A stretch of 48,520 bases of DNA from a virus. Within the stretch, counting starts at the first letter, position 1; each line of letters starts with the position of its first letter. Of the stretch, positions 39,757 through 46,947 are shown piece by piece. The stretch is taken from IMG/VR virus record IMGVR_UViG_3300050821_005219, positions 1 through 48,520 of that record. The stretch is one strand, 5' to 3'. The notes beneath the pieces were generated by a model, which ran no database searches, was not told the DNA's origin, and saw only the letters and a list, made by a program, of their open reading frames with translations. Made by a program: the position numbers and the translations under genes.

Positions 39757-39961
39757 AGTCATTAGAATGAACAAGAAACTGTACCGTTTCTGGTTGCGGT
39801 ACTTCGTTCTTGCGGCGGCGGTAGTGGCTGGGACCGCTTTGATGAAGGTCCTTATCCATTTTGGTGTGGGGATAGGGGAGTCCATTATCTCAGGTGGCGG
39901 GATTGCGAGGGCCATTGAGTTGATGGGAGAAGCGGGGGCGGATGCGGTTGACGATTATTGA
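39728..39961 (+). CDS. 77-aa membrane protein
   Basis: Basic start (MGTKFKAKYKVIRMNKKLYR) leads into FVLAAAVVAGTALMKVLIHF and a Gly-rich end. Positive-inside rule puts the N-terminus in the cytoplasm. AAAGGGAG precedes. Could be holin-like, but one helix and no partner endolysin are seen. Confidence 0.55.
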   Translation: MGTKFKAKYKVIRMNKKLYRFWLRYFVLAAAVVAGTALMKVLIHFGVGIGESIISGGGIARAIELMGEAGADAVDDY

Positions 39962-40011
39962 TAAGGAGGATGAGGACGTGGAGAGGTGGGAGAACGAGGG
40001 GGGAAGGTAAA

Positions 40012-40143
40012 GTGAATCCTACTGTGGGTATCCTCGTGGTTGAGGGTATCCAAGGGAGTGTTCACGAGTTGAATCGTGTGGATACTTTGGAGCATCTGTA
40101 TATTCGTATTGACAAAAGAGAGGTAAATATCTTATATGAGTAG
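40012..40143 (+). CDS. small hypothetical protein, GTG start
   Basis: 43 aa from GTG 40012, preceded by GGGGGAAGG; an ATG at 39970 in frame follows an AAGGAGG too closely. VNPTVGILVVEGIQGSVHEL: beta strand, then helix. A ten-codon frame with its own AAGGAGG (39978-40010) could be a leader. Not recognised. Confidence 0.45.
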   Translation: MNPTVGILVVEGIQGSVHELNRVDTLEHLYIRIDKREVNILYE

Positions 40144-40324
40144 ACCACGAATAAAGTACGAGGTCATTGCCGATGATGGGACCGTGGAACAGGTTAAAAA
40201 GGGTGAGGTCGTGACACGGCTAGGTCAGAAATTCCTTCGGTATGAGTTAGCCGACGGAACAATTGGCCTGAAACGTCCCGGTACTTGGCGGAAGAAGGAG
40301 GAGCTAAAGGATGCAATCTTATAA
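40136..40324 (+). CDS. small hypothetical protein
   Basis: 62 aa. SRPRIKYEVIADDGTVEQVK, RYELADGTIGLKRPGTWRKK: a small beta domain with basic end. AAAAGAGAGG upstream. Overlaps both neighbours slightly. Confidence 0.6.
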   Translation: MSRPRIKYEVIADDGTVEQVKKGEVVTRLGQKFLRYELADGTIGLKRPGTWRKKEELKDAIL

Positions 40325-40520
40325 CTTAATTGAGGTGGGGAGGGATAAATACAGTGGCCGGGTGAGGGTGATTGACGAGAGGTCATTGTTGAAGGAAGTA
40401 AAGAAACACTTGAGGTCCAGTATTGTGGATATCCATTGGAATGGGGATATCGGTACTGTAGTTGTAGGGCCATTCGATAGGGAAGTTGGGTTAGTGACCA
40501 GAGATGGAGGGGTGAGTTGA
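40311..40520 (+). CDS. small hypothetical protein
   Basis: 69 aa. SYNLIEVGRDKYSGRVRVID then LLKEVKKHLRSSIVDIHWNG: beta-helix-beta, reminiscent of small phage regulatory folds but not recognised. AAGAAGGAGGAG upstream inside the previous gene. Confidence 0.6.
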   Translation: MQSYNLIEVGRDKYSGRVRVIDERSLLKEVKKHLRSSIVDIHWNGDIGTVVVGPFDREVGLVTRDGGVS

Positions 40521-40651
40521 GCGAACGGGAACAGAGATTGTCAGTATTAAATGGAACTATAGCTATATCTACTATAGTAGTAATAGGTATAGTTAGTATA
40601 GTATTGGTAGCTATGGGTATCCATTGGGCATCATCGGCTGTCCGGCCATAG
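40517..40651 (+). CDS. 44-aa membrane peptide, TTG start
   Basis: TTG at 40517 overlaps the upstream stop (TTGA) after GGAGGGGTGAG. Starts SEREQRLSVLNG, then a long Ile/Val-rich helix (TIAISTIVVIGIVSIVLVAM). Single membrane span. The AT-rich run of ATA/GTA codons stands out from the neighbours. Confidence 0.5.
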   Translation: MSEREQRLSVLNGTIAISTIVVIGIVSIVLVAMGIHWASSAVRP

Positions 40652-40661
40652 GGAGGAAAGA

Positions 40662-40877
40662 ATGACAAAGAAAGTGTTAATAGCTCTGGCGGATGCGATT
40701 CGAGAGTTCAATCGCAAAACTAGTCACCCTAACCGCGCACATGAGGCACTGACACCAGCAGCGATAGAGATGCTGGCTGACTTCTGTAAGAGTCAGAACA
40801 GTGCGTTTAAGTATGACAGGTGGCTGGGATATATCGCGGGGACAAATGGGAAGAATGGAGGGAAGGTAGGACGATGA
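40662..40877 (+). CDS. small hypothetical protein
   Basis: 71 aa. Helical (KVLIALADAIREFNRKTSHP, TPAAIEMLADFCKSQNSAFK, then YDRWLGYIAG), in the style of small phage proteins with a 'v...la..lr......' start that I recall from actinobacterial and other phages. GGGAGG precedes. Function unknown. Confidence 0.65.
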   Translation: MTKKVLIALADAIREFNRKTSHPNRAHEALTPAAIEMLADFCKSQNSAFKYDRWLGYIAGTNGKNGGKVGR

Positions 40878-41155
40878 AGAGACAGATAGCACGAGTAATC
40901 TACCCGGATGGGACGGATACTCTAGTGAATCCCAAAGACGGTAAGAAGTTTAGTTTGAAGGAGTTACAGGGGTTAGTGGAGGGGTATATTGAGTTGATTT
41001 ATCTCCCGCCGGGGAATGGTCATAATCAGGCTTATGTAAATGAGGAAGGGAAGTTGAAGGGGCTACCCTTGAACCGGAAGGCTACCGAGATATATGGACG
41101 GTGGCCAGCGGATGGGATAGTGGGGAATTTGGTGATAGTGACGAGGGAGAGGTAA
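40874..41155 (+). CDS. DUF3846-like protein
   Basis: 93 aa from ATG 40874 (overlaps the upstream stop by 4). FSLKELQGLVEGYIELIYLP, then AYVNEEGKLKGLPLNRKATE and IVGNLVIV match DUF3846: 'leelq..VgGyie.v.l...d.....NEeGkl.glp.N..A......d.IvGdvlv'. These occur in phages and plasmids with unknown role. Confidence 0.7.
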   Translation: MKRQIARVIYPDGTDTLVNPKDGKKFSLKELQGLVEGYIELIYLPPGNGHNQAYVNEEGKLKGLPLNRKATEIYGRWPADGIVGNLVIVTRER

Positions 41156-41157
41156 AC

Positions 41158-41301
41158 ATGTGGAGAGTGGTGAGGGTACAAAGGAAGAGAATACCACTGA
41201 CAAAGTGGCTACCCAAGAGAAGTGTGGCCGTATTCGTTAGGGATACGGTTAGTAGGGCATTTAAGGAGAACAGGTACGAGGTGGAGAGAAGGAAGAGATG
41301 A
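41158..41301 (+). CDS. small basic protein
   Basis: 47 aa from ATG 41158 after GAGAGG. MWRVVRVQRKRIPLTKWLPK and a C-terminal FKENRYEVERRKR. Very basic; nucleic acid or acidic partner binding is possible. Its stop overlaps the next start (ATGA). Confidence 0.5.
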   Translation: MWRVVRVQRKRIPLTKWLPKRSVAVFVRDTVSRAFKENRYEVERRKR

Positions 41302-41537
41302 CTGACACAAAGTTAACGCCATGTAGCGTGTGTACCTGGCTATACCCGGAGGAGTTGGTGAGTCCGATAGTGAGTAGTAGCGGGGATAAGGCGGACGTGT
41401 GCGGGATATGTGCGCTGGAGATATCGAATAGGGTGAGTGGAGTAAAGAGGAAGAAATTTGATGGGCCGCAAGCGGAGGGGTTGAGACTGGCGGCTATTAA
41501 ATGGAGGAAAGGGAGAAACCATGGGAATGATGAATAA
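41298..41537 (+). CDS. CxxC zinc-binding small protein
   Basis: 79 aa. CSVC (residues 9-12) and CGIC (35-38) form a likely zinc site, followed by LEISNRVSG and a basic helix. Similar CxxC...CGICAL phrases occur in phage proteins of the 'CxxC-x(20-25)-CgiCale' type. Function unknown. Confidence 0.6.
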   Translation: MTDTKLTPCSVCTWLYPEELVSPIVSSSGDKADVCGICALEISNRVSGVKRKKFDGPQAEGLRLAAIKWRKGRNHGNDE

Positions 41538-41784
41538 ATATATTCTGAAGGGCCACAAGCCAGTAGTGGAGAAGGATTTGCTGACTTGGGGGAGATGGTT
41601 TGAGGATGGGGATAAGAGGAGAGTGGCGCTTACTAAGGTTGGCAAGTGGACGGTGAGTACCGTGTTCTTGGGATTGGACCATTCGGAAGAGGCTTGGGCG
41701 TTTGCTGAGAGGATGAGACCGATTAATCAGAGGGATAAGGAGAGTCATCTGGATAGTTATCGTGGATGGAATGAATCGAAATGA
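41521..41784 (+). CDS. conserved phage protein of unknown function
   Basis: 87 aa. KYILKGHKPVVEKDLLTWGR, WFEDGDKRRVALTKVGKWTV and STVFLGLDHSEEAWAFAERM: the words 'dLltWarWfE..drrVa.t......VSTVFLGlDH' mark a family found in many phages. Function unknown. The start overlaps the upstream gene by 17 bases after GAGAAACC. Confidence 0.7.
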   Translation: MGMMNKYILKGHKPVVEKDLLTWGRWFEDGDKRRVALTKVGKWTVSTVFLGLDHSEEAWAFAERMRPINQRDKESHLDSYRGWNESK

Positions 41785-41787
41785 GTG

Positions 41788-41816
41788 TTGACAGCATCTA
41801 GTAACTGTGATATTTG
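41788..41816 (+). promoter_or_regulatory. sigma70-like promoter
   Basis: TTGACA (41788-41793), 17-base spacer, TATTTG (41811-41816). It lies in one of the few gaps of this stretch, immediately ahead of the 166-aa gene at 41838. Confidence 0.5.
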
Positions 41817-41837
41817 TAGGGGTAAGGGAGAGTAATA

Positions 41838-42338
41838 ATGAAAATGATGGTCAACATAGAGGGATTGGACAAGGCGAGTGTGTTGGCTGCCTTATACAAT
41901 GCTGCACGTCCACAAGGGATGGGATTCCTCCAGTATGACCCAAATAATATGGAGGAGAAGGAGGCTAGGGAACTGTTACTGAAGGGAGCATACTTTGATT
42001 ACCTCAAGGGTAGAGTGATGAAAGTGGACCTGACGAGTGATGTGAGTTTCGATGCCACTTGGTATAACCGCGATAATGGATATGACGCGGCTCAGATAGT
42101 GGTGGATATGGTGAGACGTGTGGGGATTACGGAGGGTGGGCCGATTGAGGCGTTGCATGAGTTGGGGAAGATGGAAGCGGCGGCTCATGCGTTGGAACTG
42201 GCTGATACTAAGACAGTTACAAGGACGGAGGGAGGGTTCACTAGTATTACCCTTGGGGCTGATGACGCTGGAGAATTACTTAAGGAAAAGGTAAAACGGG
42301 CCATTGGTGAGGAAGATAACCTAAAGGAGAATGGATAA
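41838..42338 (+). CDS. conserved phage protein of unknown function
   Basis: 166 aa. The N-terminal ~90 residues (VLAALYNAARPQGMGFLQYD, YFDYLKGRVMKVDLTSDVSF, YNRDNGYDAAQIVV) match a small domain common in phages and some bacteria; the remaining 75 residues are helical and acidic. AAGGGAG precedes. Role unknown; it ends one base into the next gene (TAATG). Confidence 0.7.
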   Translation: MKMMVNIEGLDKASVLAALYNAARPQGMGFLQYDPNNMEEKEARELLLKGAYFDYLKGRVMKVDLTSDVSFDATWYNRDNGYDAAQIVVDMVRRVGITEGGPIEALHELGKMEAAAHALELADTKTVTRTEGGFTSITLGADDAGELLKEKVKRAIGEEDNLKENG

Positions 42339-42826
42339 TGTCTAAACGTAAGGTGAGAAAGAATGGTATCGGGAGGATAGCATTGGGAGTCATCCGGAAG
42401 TTTGTCCCTGGAGTAACGAGTGTTAGGGACGCGGACGATGATTTAATTGTCACTGTGACGGATAGGGACGAGAAGGTAAGTAAAAAGAAGGACCATAACG
42501 AGTGTGCCATGGCGACGGCGGTGAAGAGACAGGAACACGCGACGAGTGTAATCATATCGGCCAGTACGGCTTATGTGATTAAGGGGGCGGAGGCTGTGAG
42601 GTATAAGGTCCCTGAGGCTGTCAGTAGGGAAGTCGTGTCCTTTGACCGTGGAAGTATGTTTGAACCTGGGGAGTATAAGTTGAAGGCGCAACCGAAGTGC
42701 TCACGACTCGGGACGTGGAGGGGGAAGGCCACTAAACCGGATAACTCCCATAGCGGTGGGATGGTGAAGAGGTTTGTCCACCAGACGGCTAATATACGGA
42801 CTGGGTTACATCGACGTGACGCCTAA
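42338..42826 (+). CDS. hypothetical protein
   Basis: 162 aa, strongly basic (MSKRKVRKNGIGRIALGVIR, EKVSKKKDHNECAMATAVKR). Contains CAMATAVKRQEHATSVIISA and AVRYKVPEAVSREVVSFDRG. The middle words resemble proteins that place a basic 'D.r.C.lA.A.kR' and 'aYvi.g..a.Ryk.P......i.sFDrg..Fepg.y.L' in other phages (recalled). Function unknown. Confidence 0.65.
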   Translation: MSKRKVRKNGIGRIALGVIRKFVPGVTSVRDADDDLIVTVTDRDEKVSKKKDHNECAMATAVKRQEHATSVIISASTAYVIKGAEAVRYKVPEAVSREVVSFDRGSMFEPGEYKLKAQPKCSRLGTWRGKATKPDNSHSGGMVKRFVHQTANIRTGLHRRDA

Positions 42827-42872
42827 AGGGACAGGGAGAGGTCGTAAACGTGGGGCCAGTAAAGGGAGAAAA

Positions 42873-42989
42873 ATGGTAGATGGATTCTCCCGGCCTTGTT
42901 TGTTTGGGAAACATAGACAGTGTTTCTCCCTAAACTGTGTGTGTGCGTGCCATCATCCAGTGGAGATACCGCCGGGATATGGGGCGTGA
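42873..42989 (+). CDS. cysteine-rich small protein
   Basis: 38 aa from ATG 42873 after AAAGGGAG; a TTG at 42774 would give 71 aa overlapping upstream. MVDGFSRPCLFGKHRQCFSL then NCVCACHHP: four Cys and two His close together, a probable zinc knuckle. Not recognised. Confidence 0.45.
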   Translation: MVDGFSRPCLFGKHRQCFSLNCVCACHHPVEIPPGYGA

Positions 42990-42991
42990 CC

Positions 42992-43177
42992 ATGCCCTTT
43001 GATATCCACTGTCCAAATTGTGGAGAGTTTCAGGACAGGAAGAACGTGAGCAAGGGATGCCCCAGGTGTGGAAATAGACAGGCAATTAGTTTGTGGCACC
43101 GGGAGGATATCGACGAGAGGTTTAAGTTGGAACGGGAGGGATGTACGAAGGAGTGGAAATGGGGACAAGGGAGGTAA
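42992..43177 (+). CDS. zinc-ribbon protein
   Basis: 61 aa from ATG 42992, two bases after the upstream stop. MPFDIHCPNCGEFQDRKNVS, then KGCPRCGNRQAI: CPNC and CPRC make a classic zinc ribbon. The rest is charged. Function unknown. Confidence 0.6.
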   Translation: MPFDIHCPNCGEFQDRKNVSKGCPRCGNRQAISLWHREDIDERFKLEREGCTKEWKWGQGR

Positions 43178-43180
43178 CAA

Positions 43181-43513
43181 ATGGACGTAACAGGACTGAC
43201 CGGGGAACGTTTGGCCGCTATGTACGCTAAATTCAGTGAAATTAGTGGGAGTACGGTCTCCAAGGAAAAGGTGTCCTTTGGTGAGTCGAGGATGGTCAAG
43301 ATGTCCGCGACCATACCCGAGATATTGGTGGGATTGGGAGTGGTGAAGGACGAGAGGGAAGGGGATATGTTCCTCAAGATATTGGTGACAGGGACCTTGA
43401 TGGGGCATAACAAGGGGATTATGGGGATGGAGGATACGTTGTTCAATTTGGTTAAGTTGGGTTACGTCATCGGACTCGCGGCGAATAAGGTGACGGCTAA
43501 GGGGGAGAACTAA
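43181..43513 (+). CDS. hypothetical protein
   Basis: 110 aa, helical. MDVTGLTGERLAAMYAKFSE, then IPEILVGLGVVKDEREGDMF and MEDTLFNLVKLGYVIGLAAN. Not recognised. AGGGAGG precedes; the stop is followed directly by the NADAR start. Confidence 0.6.
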   Translation: MDVTGLTGERLAAMYAKFSEISGSTVSKEKVSFGESRMVKMSATIPEILVGLGVVKDEREGDMFLKILVTGTLMGHNKGIMGMEDTLFNLVKLGYVIGLAANKVTAKGEN

Positions 43514-43948
43514 GTGATTGGCGAACTAACAGGGAAATTCCGATTCCTCTCCAACTTCTGGTCCTGTTACGTCTACTGGCATGGAGTTCCTTATCCATCC
43601 GTGGAGAACGCCTATCAGGCAGCGAAGTGTGCGGATATCCATGACTGTATCAGATTCGAGAATATTAAGGCGTCCGAGGCTAAACGGTTGGGTAGGATAG
43701 TCAAAATGAGACCGGATTGGGAGAAGGAGAAACTTAGGGTAATGGAGAGTTTGGTACTCCAAAAGTTCTCTAGTGAACCATTACGTGGGATGCTTTTGGA
43801 TACTGGAGATGAGGAGATACAGGAAGGTAACTGGTGGGGGGATGCATTCTGGGGGACGGTGAATGGGATAGGGCAGAATCATCTAGGGAAGATTTTGATG
43901 AGAGTGAGGGAGGAGATTAGGGATTTGGTGGTTGGGGAGCCTCACTAA
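43514..43948 (+). CDS. NADAR domain protein (YbiA-like)
   Basis: 144 aa, GTG start after GGGGAG. FRFLSNFWSCYVYWHGVPYP, then VENAYQAAKCAD, ASEAKRLGRIVKMRPDWE, KLRVMESLVLQKFSSEPLRG, MLLDTGDEEIQEGNWWGDAF and WGTVNGIGQNHLGKILMRV cover all parts of the fold. NADAR proteins act on ADP-ribose-linked substrates (N-glycosidase on riboflavin intermediates in YbiA; removal of ADP-ribose from guanine in DNA for some members). In a phage it may counter host ADP-ribosylating defence or recycle NAD. Full length. Confidence 0.9.
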   Translation: MIGELTGKFRFLSNFWSCYVYWHGVPYPSVENAYQAAKCADIHDCIRFENIKASEAKRLGRIVKMRPDWEKEKLRVMESLVLQKFSSEPLRGMLLDTGDEEIQEGNWWGDAFWGTVNGIGQNHLGKILMRVREEIRDLVVGEPH

Positions 43949-44009
43949 TACCCCATTCTTGGCCCTAGCCCTGTGGCTGAGAGGCATTCTGGCGCTGGGA
44001 AGGTAAAAT

Positions 44010-44222
44010 ATGGTCATCCGGGCTAGGAGGACGGCTGTAGGGGCTAGAAAGCCACTGGGAGTGGCATCCAGAGAGGATACCTGCCACTTCTGCGGTACTC
44101 CGGACGCTCAATATGGCCGCCGGGAGGATAACGTCCCTCGTGGGGAGTACAAACCGGCGTGTTTTAAGTGTGCTGGGAGGCCGTATCCAGTGCCAAAACA
44201 GTTTAGGGAGAAAAGGAAGTAA
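44010..44222 (+). CDS. zinc-finger small basic protein
   Basis: 70 aa, start after GGGAAGG. VIRARRTAVGARKPLGVASR is basic; CHFCGTPDAQYGRREDNVPR and CFKCAGRP give a CxxC...CxxC zinc site. Role unknown. The 61-base gap before it shows only weak short inverted repeats (GCC/GGC). Confidence 0.55.
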   Translation: MVIRARRTAVGARKPLGVASREDTCHFCGTPDAQYGRREDNVPRGEYKPACFKCAGRPYPVPKQFREKRK

Positions 44223-44235
44223 AGGGAGAAATATC

Positions 44236-44535
44236 GTGAAAACTACAGTAGAGGTACCTCTAACACAATATCTGCGTCCAGACGGTAGGCGTAGGGCCAT
44301 CACGGCTGACGTGGATATCAAGTTGGGGCCTAAGGTTAGGGCCATTTTAGACAAGGGCTACAGGTTCACGGCTGAGGAATTGAGTGGACTGGGCGTCTCC
44401 CTCTGTATCGAGAACGACGAGGAGGATTTGGCGGTGGAGGTGGCGGAGAATGGACCTGGGAGTAATAGTCCACGTGTGGCTTTGGAGAGACTGATTTCCA
44501 AATTCAAACTGGAGGATAACAATGGACAAGATTAA
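44236..44535 (+). CDS. conserved phage protein of unknown function, GTG start
   Basis: 99 aa from GTG 44236 (AAAGGGAG upstream). VEVPLTQYLRPDGRRRAITA, ILDKGYRFTAEELSGLGVSL, EDLAVEVAENGPG. These words (tvevplTqYLrPdGrrr....dvd......a..il..G..fe.E.L..G.vslti...e.D.aie...NGP.v..av..lI..f) belong to a known phage family; function unknown. Confidence 0.7.
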   Translation: MKTTVEVPLTQYLRPDGRRRAITADVDIKLGPKVRAILDKGYRFTAEELSGLGVSLCIENDEEDLAVEVAENGPGSNSPRVALERLISKFKLEDNNGQD

Positions 44536-44905
44536 GGAAGTCAGATTTCTCGTGTGTGTGCCATGGAAGACTATTCCTTTGTTGGTAAGGGACAGACAAG
44601 GAGCCCTCAAACGGGAATGTTTCGTGTGTCATGGGAATATCGCCATCAATCCCCTTACCTTTGAGAAAGATGTTCCTAAGGATTGTCTGCCCGTTTGTGG
44701 CGCGTGTGCTCTGGACCTCGTGGATGGCGGGGAGACACTAAACTGTCAGTTGACTGACTCGCAGCAACGTGAGCCCGTATTACGAGCCATCACAGCCATG
44801 AAAGACTGGTCACAAATGGTGATGGAACATATTCGGGAGTACAAGAGTGAGTATGATGCTAGACCAAATGAGAGAAAGGAAGGACAACATGAAGGAAACA
44901 ACTAG
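44522..44905 (+). CDS. CxxC zinc-binding protein
   Basis: 127 aa. RECFVCHGNIAINPLTFEKD and VCGACALDLVDGGETLNCQL: CFVC (33-36) and CGAC (59-62) form a likely zinc site like that in the 79-aa protein at 41298. The C-terminal third is a charged helix. Overlaps both neighbours (14 and 17 bases). Confidence 0.65.
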   Translation: MDKIKEVRFLVCVPWKTIPLLVRDRQGALKRECFVCHGNIAINPLTFEKDVPKDCLPVCGACALDLVDGGETLNCQLTDSQQREPVLRAITAMKDWSQMVMEHIREYKSEYDARPNERKEGQHEGNN

Positions 44906-45344
44906 AGAAGATTTCATCAACGGTCTTATAGAACTAGCCGAGTTCTATCGTGAGCGTCCTGAACTGGAGCTACCCTACCGGGCGGAACTCAATATCTTCG
45001 CCCGTAAGGCCGAGGACCTCCCACGTATAGCCAAACTCTTCGGTACGTGTAAGAAGGAAGTGTTAGGGGATAGTTACTTCGTCCTCTCCAGGAAATTTGG
45101 ACTACTGACACTGGAGGCTCTCTGGGGTAGAGAACAGGTATGTGAACGTGTGGTGGTAGGACAGGAAACCGTGGAGGAGGAGGTGCCGGTGGTCTATGAG
45201 AAACGTACTGTCACCCGTGACCGGATTAGATGGGACTGCCCAAAGGGAGTGTTAGCCCCCGAGACGCCTAAAGTGGACGCTGGTACTCCCACTCCCCTAC
45301 CTGAGAGTGTGAGTGATGCGACCGGGCATTCGGGGGACGACTGA
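44889..45344 (+). CDS. conserved phage protein of unknown function
   Basis: 151 aa from ATG 44889 after AAGGAAGG. DFINGLIELAEFYRERPELE, EDLPRIAKLFGTCKKEVLGD, REQVCERVVVGQETVEEEVP and TRDRIRWDCPKGVL match a family widely seen in actinobacterial and other phages (recalled). It ends in a Thr/Pro-rich tail. Function unknown. Confidence 0.75.
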   Translation: MKETTREDFINGLIELAEFYRERPELELPYRAELNIFARKAEDLPRIAKLFGTCKKEVLGDSYFVLSRKFGLLTLEALWGREQVCERVVVGQETVEEEVPVVYEKRTVTRDRIRWDCPKGVLAPETPKVDAGTPTPLPESVSDATGHSGDD

Positions 45345-45345
45345 G

Positions 45346-45570
45346 ATGGATATCGACTGGCTTTCTCAAAAAGTTGTAGAGGAAGTTTCGTCCTATGGAT
45401 TGGAGCCTGTTGCCGTGGTGTTCTGGGACGGAGAAGACGCTGTGACACTAGTTGTCGAACCCGGAATGCCGGAGGAGTACAAGCACAAACTCGCAGATAA
45501 GTTATCCTCTCTGCCGGTTAACATTCCCAAGGAAACCCTGAGAGAGTTTTTGGACAAGAAAAAGGGATAG
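45346..45570 (+). CDS. small hypothetical protein
   Basis: 74 aa from ATG 45346, one base after the upstream stop. MDIDWLSQKVVEEVSSYGLE, AVVFWDGEDAVTLVVEPGMP: helix, strand, strand, helix. Last plus-strand gene before the repeat cluster. Not recognised. Confidence 0.6.
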   Translation: MDIDWLSQKVVEEVSSYGLEPVAVVFWDGEDAVTLVVEPGMPEEYKHKLADKLSSLPVNIPKETLREFLDKKKG

Positions 45571-45590
45571 CAGAAACAAAGGACTTATTT

Positions 45591-45845
45591 CAGTCTCATG
45601 GGGGTCCTCCCATGGAGGGGGGCGGCGATGAGACTGACACCACTTATCCCTTACATTCTACTGTACTTACACACAGTCTCATCCAAAGTCTCATCCCCCT
45701 ATGAGACCACATGAGACTGACATGAGACTGGTCTCAAGAGACTATAAACTATACATATGTAAGGGTTTATAAGCACGTACTCTTCCAAAGTCTCATCCAC
45801 CCACCCCCTATGGGGGGAGTGCATACGCTGGCTCCGATGAGACTG
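45591..45845. repeat. iteron-like inverted repeat cluster, candidate origin
   Basis: AGTCTCAT occurs at 45592, 45675, 45687 and 45789; its complement ATGAGACT at 45628, 45711, 45722 and 45837; near copies lie at 45701 (ATGAGACC) and 45731 (GTCTCAAGAGAC). They form inverted pairs: 45592/45628 encloses the palindrome CCTCCCATGGAGG (45607-45619), and 45789/45837 encloses CCCCCTATGGGGG (45805-45817). The gap is 279 bases between converging genes. Proximity to the helicase-like gene suggests an origin or regulator binding site; bidirectional termination is the alternative. Confidence 0.7.
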
Positions 45846-45849
45846 AGGT

Positions 45850-46782
45850 TTAGTTTACGTCAAATGTTAGGGTGAGCGGGGTTCTGGAGGAAGATTCCTT
45901 GAGGGTTGTATACTCACCTTTCCCTACACGTTCAATGAATCCTTTTCGTTGAAGGTCACCAAGGATGCGGAAGGTTTGGGCACGACTTATTTTACCCAAT
46001 CCTACTACCTCCTCATAGGTGAAAACGGAACCTTGGGGGAGATTGAGAATATAGGAACGGGCTCTGATACCTGGCTCGTCGGGAGGGAGGGATTCAACAG
46101 GGTGGATTTCACCCTTATCGTTGAATTCATAATCGAACTGTTCTGCGGCTCCGGTGCGGGAAAGGATGTAGAGACGGCGGCGTTTGGTGGTGGTCTCTTC
46201 CACATCTATGGGGCGAAGGACGATAATAGCATCCGCAAACCCAGCGAAGGCCGTGGAGCCGATAATTTGCTCCCGTGGATTCAGGTAAGCCTCACCTTCC
46301 TTGGTCTTGGTGGTATGGACGATACCTATGATGGTGATGTGGAGACGTTTACAGAGACGATTGAGGTCCTTTAGCCAGTTGGAAACAACACCGTAGTCGT
46401 TGATTTTGCCGCCGGGAAGGAGAGATATAAAACCGTCGATGAAGATGACTTCGGTAGTAGGCTGGAGAGTGCGAATTTTGTTGATGATGCACTCTAAATT
46501 GTTCAGCTTATCGTCTACATCGGAGAACATGGGGAAGGAATCGAGGGGGATACTGAGGTTATCCAGTGTGCGTTTCACGGAATCAAGGGAACGGTCACAG
46601 GAGACGTAGGCGAAGGGCATGGGATGACAGTCATGTTTATGGAAAGGTTCCCCTCTGGACCATTTTAGGATGAGTTGGAAGATGAATCGTGTCTTACCTG
46701 AACCTGAGGGACCGCCGATGAGGTGTACTTCTTCTGCGGGCCATACGTTGTTGATGAGAAATCGTTGATGTGGAAGGGACAT
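45850..46782 (-). CDS. RepA/RecA-type hexameric helicase-like ATPase with C-terminal winged helix-like region
   Basis: 310 aa. Walker A GGPSGSGKT (residues 23-31), Walker B VIFIDG (112-117), then IIGIVHTTKTKEGEAYLNPR and EQIIGSTAFAGFADAIIVLR, matching the AAA_25/RepA-like helicase group (RSF1010 RepA, phage replication ATPases). From about residue 235 the protein has a helix-turn-helix pattern (VFTYEEVVGLGKISRAQTFR, ILGDLQRKGFIERVGKGEYT) like a winged helix for DNA binding. Likely role: replication helicase or initiator/regulator. It is the only minus-strand gene in this part and lies between the repeat cluster and a structured leader. Confidence 0.8.
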   Translation of the reverse strand: MSLPHQRFLINNVWPAEEVHLIGGPSGSGKTRFIFQLILKWSRGEPFHKHDCHPMPFAYVSCDRSLDSVKRTLDNLSIPLDSFPMFSDVDDKLNNLECIINKIRTLQPTTEVIFIDGFISLLPGGKINDYGVVSNWLKDLNRLCKRLHITIIGIVHTTKTKEGEAYLNPREQIIGSTAFAGFADAIIVLRPIDVEETTTKRRRLYILSRTGAAEQFDYEFNDKGEIHPVESLPPDEPGIRARSYILNLPQGSVFTYEEVVGLGKISRAQTFRILGDLQRKGFIERVGKGEYTTLKESSSRTPLTLTFDVN

Positions 46783-46787
46783 TTAGT

Positions 46788-46838
46788 GCTCCAAGGTAGA
46801 CATCGGGCAGCCCCTTGGAGCGGCGACTGCCCGTGTCT
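46788..46838 (-). promoter_or_regulatory. ribosome-site-sequestering pseudoknot in the leader of the helicase-like gene
   Basis: In minus-strand RNA order: GACACGGGCAG (46837-46827) pairs with CTGCCCGATGTC (46810-46799) by 11 pairs with one bulge, and GCTCCAAGG (46821-46813) pairs by nine pairs with CCTTGGAGC (46796-46788). The segments alternate, giving an H-type pseudoknot. The last segment contains TTGGAG, the only ribosome-site-like sequence before the ATG at 46782, six bases on. Two further hairpins precede it: CCGT-A-CCGT / ACGG-G-ACGG (46844-46863) and GCCGC/GCGGC (46864-46879). Confidence 0.7.
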
Positions 46839-46947
46839 CAAATCCGTACCGTTGACGGGACGGGCCGCTGGCCTGCGGCGACACCAGACTATCATACTCC
46901 CCATTTCTAGTGTTACAGGAGAATTAAAAGTGACTGATGGAATCCAC

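Noticed and set aside
39728-39961. Holin call for the 77-aa membrane protein
   Set aside because: One predicted span, no endolysin or spanin nearby, and many similar membrane miniproteins around it.
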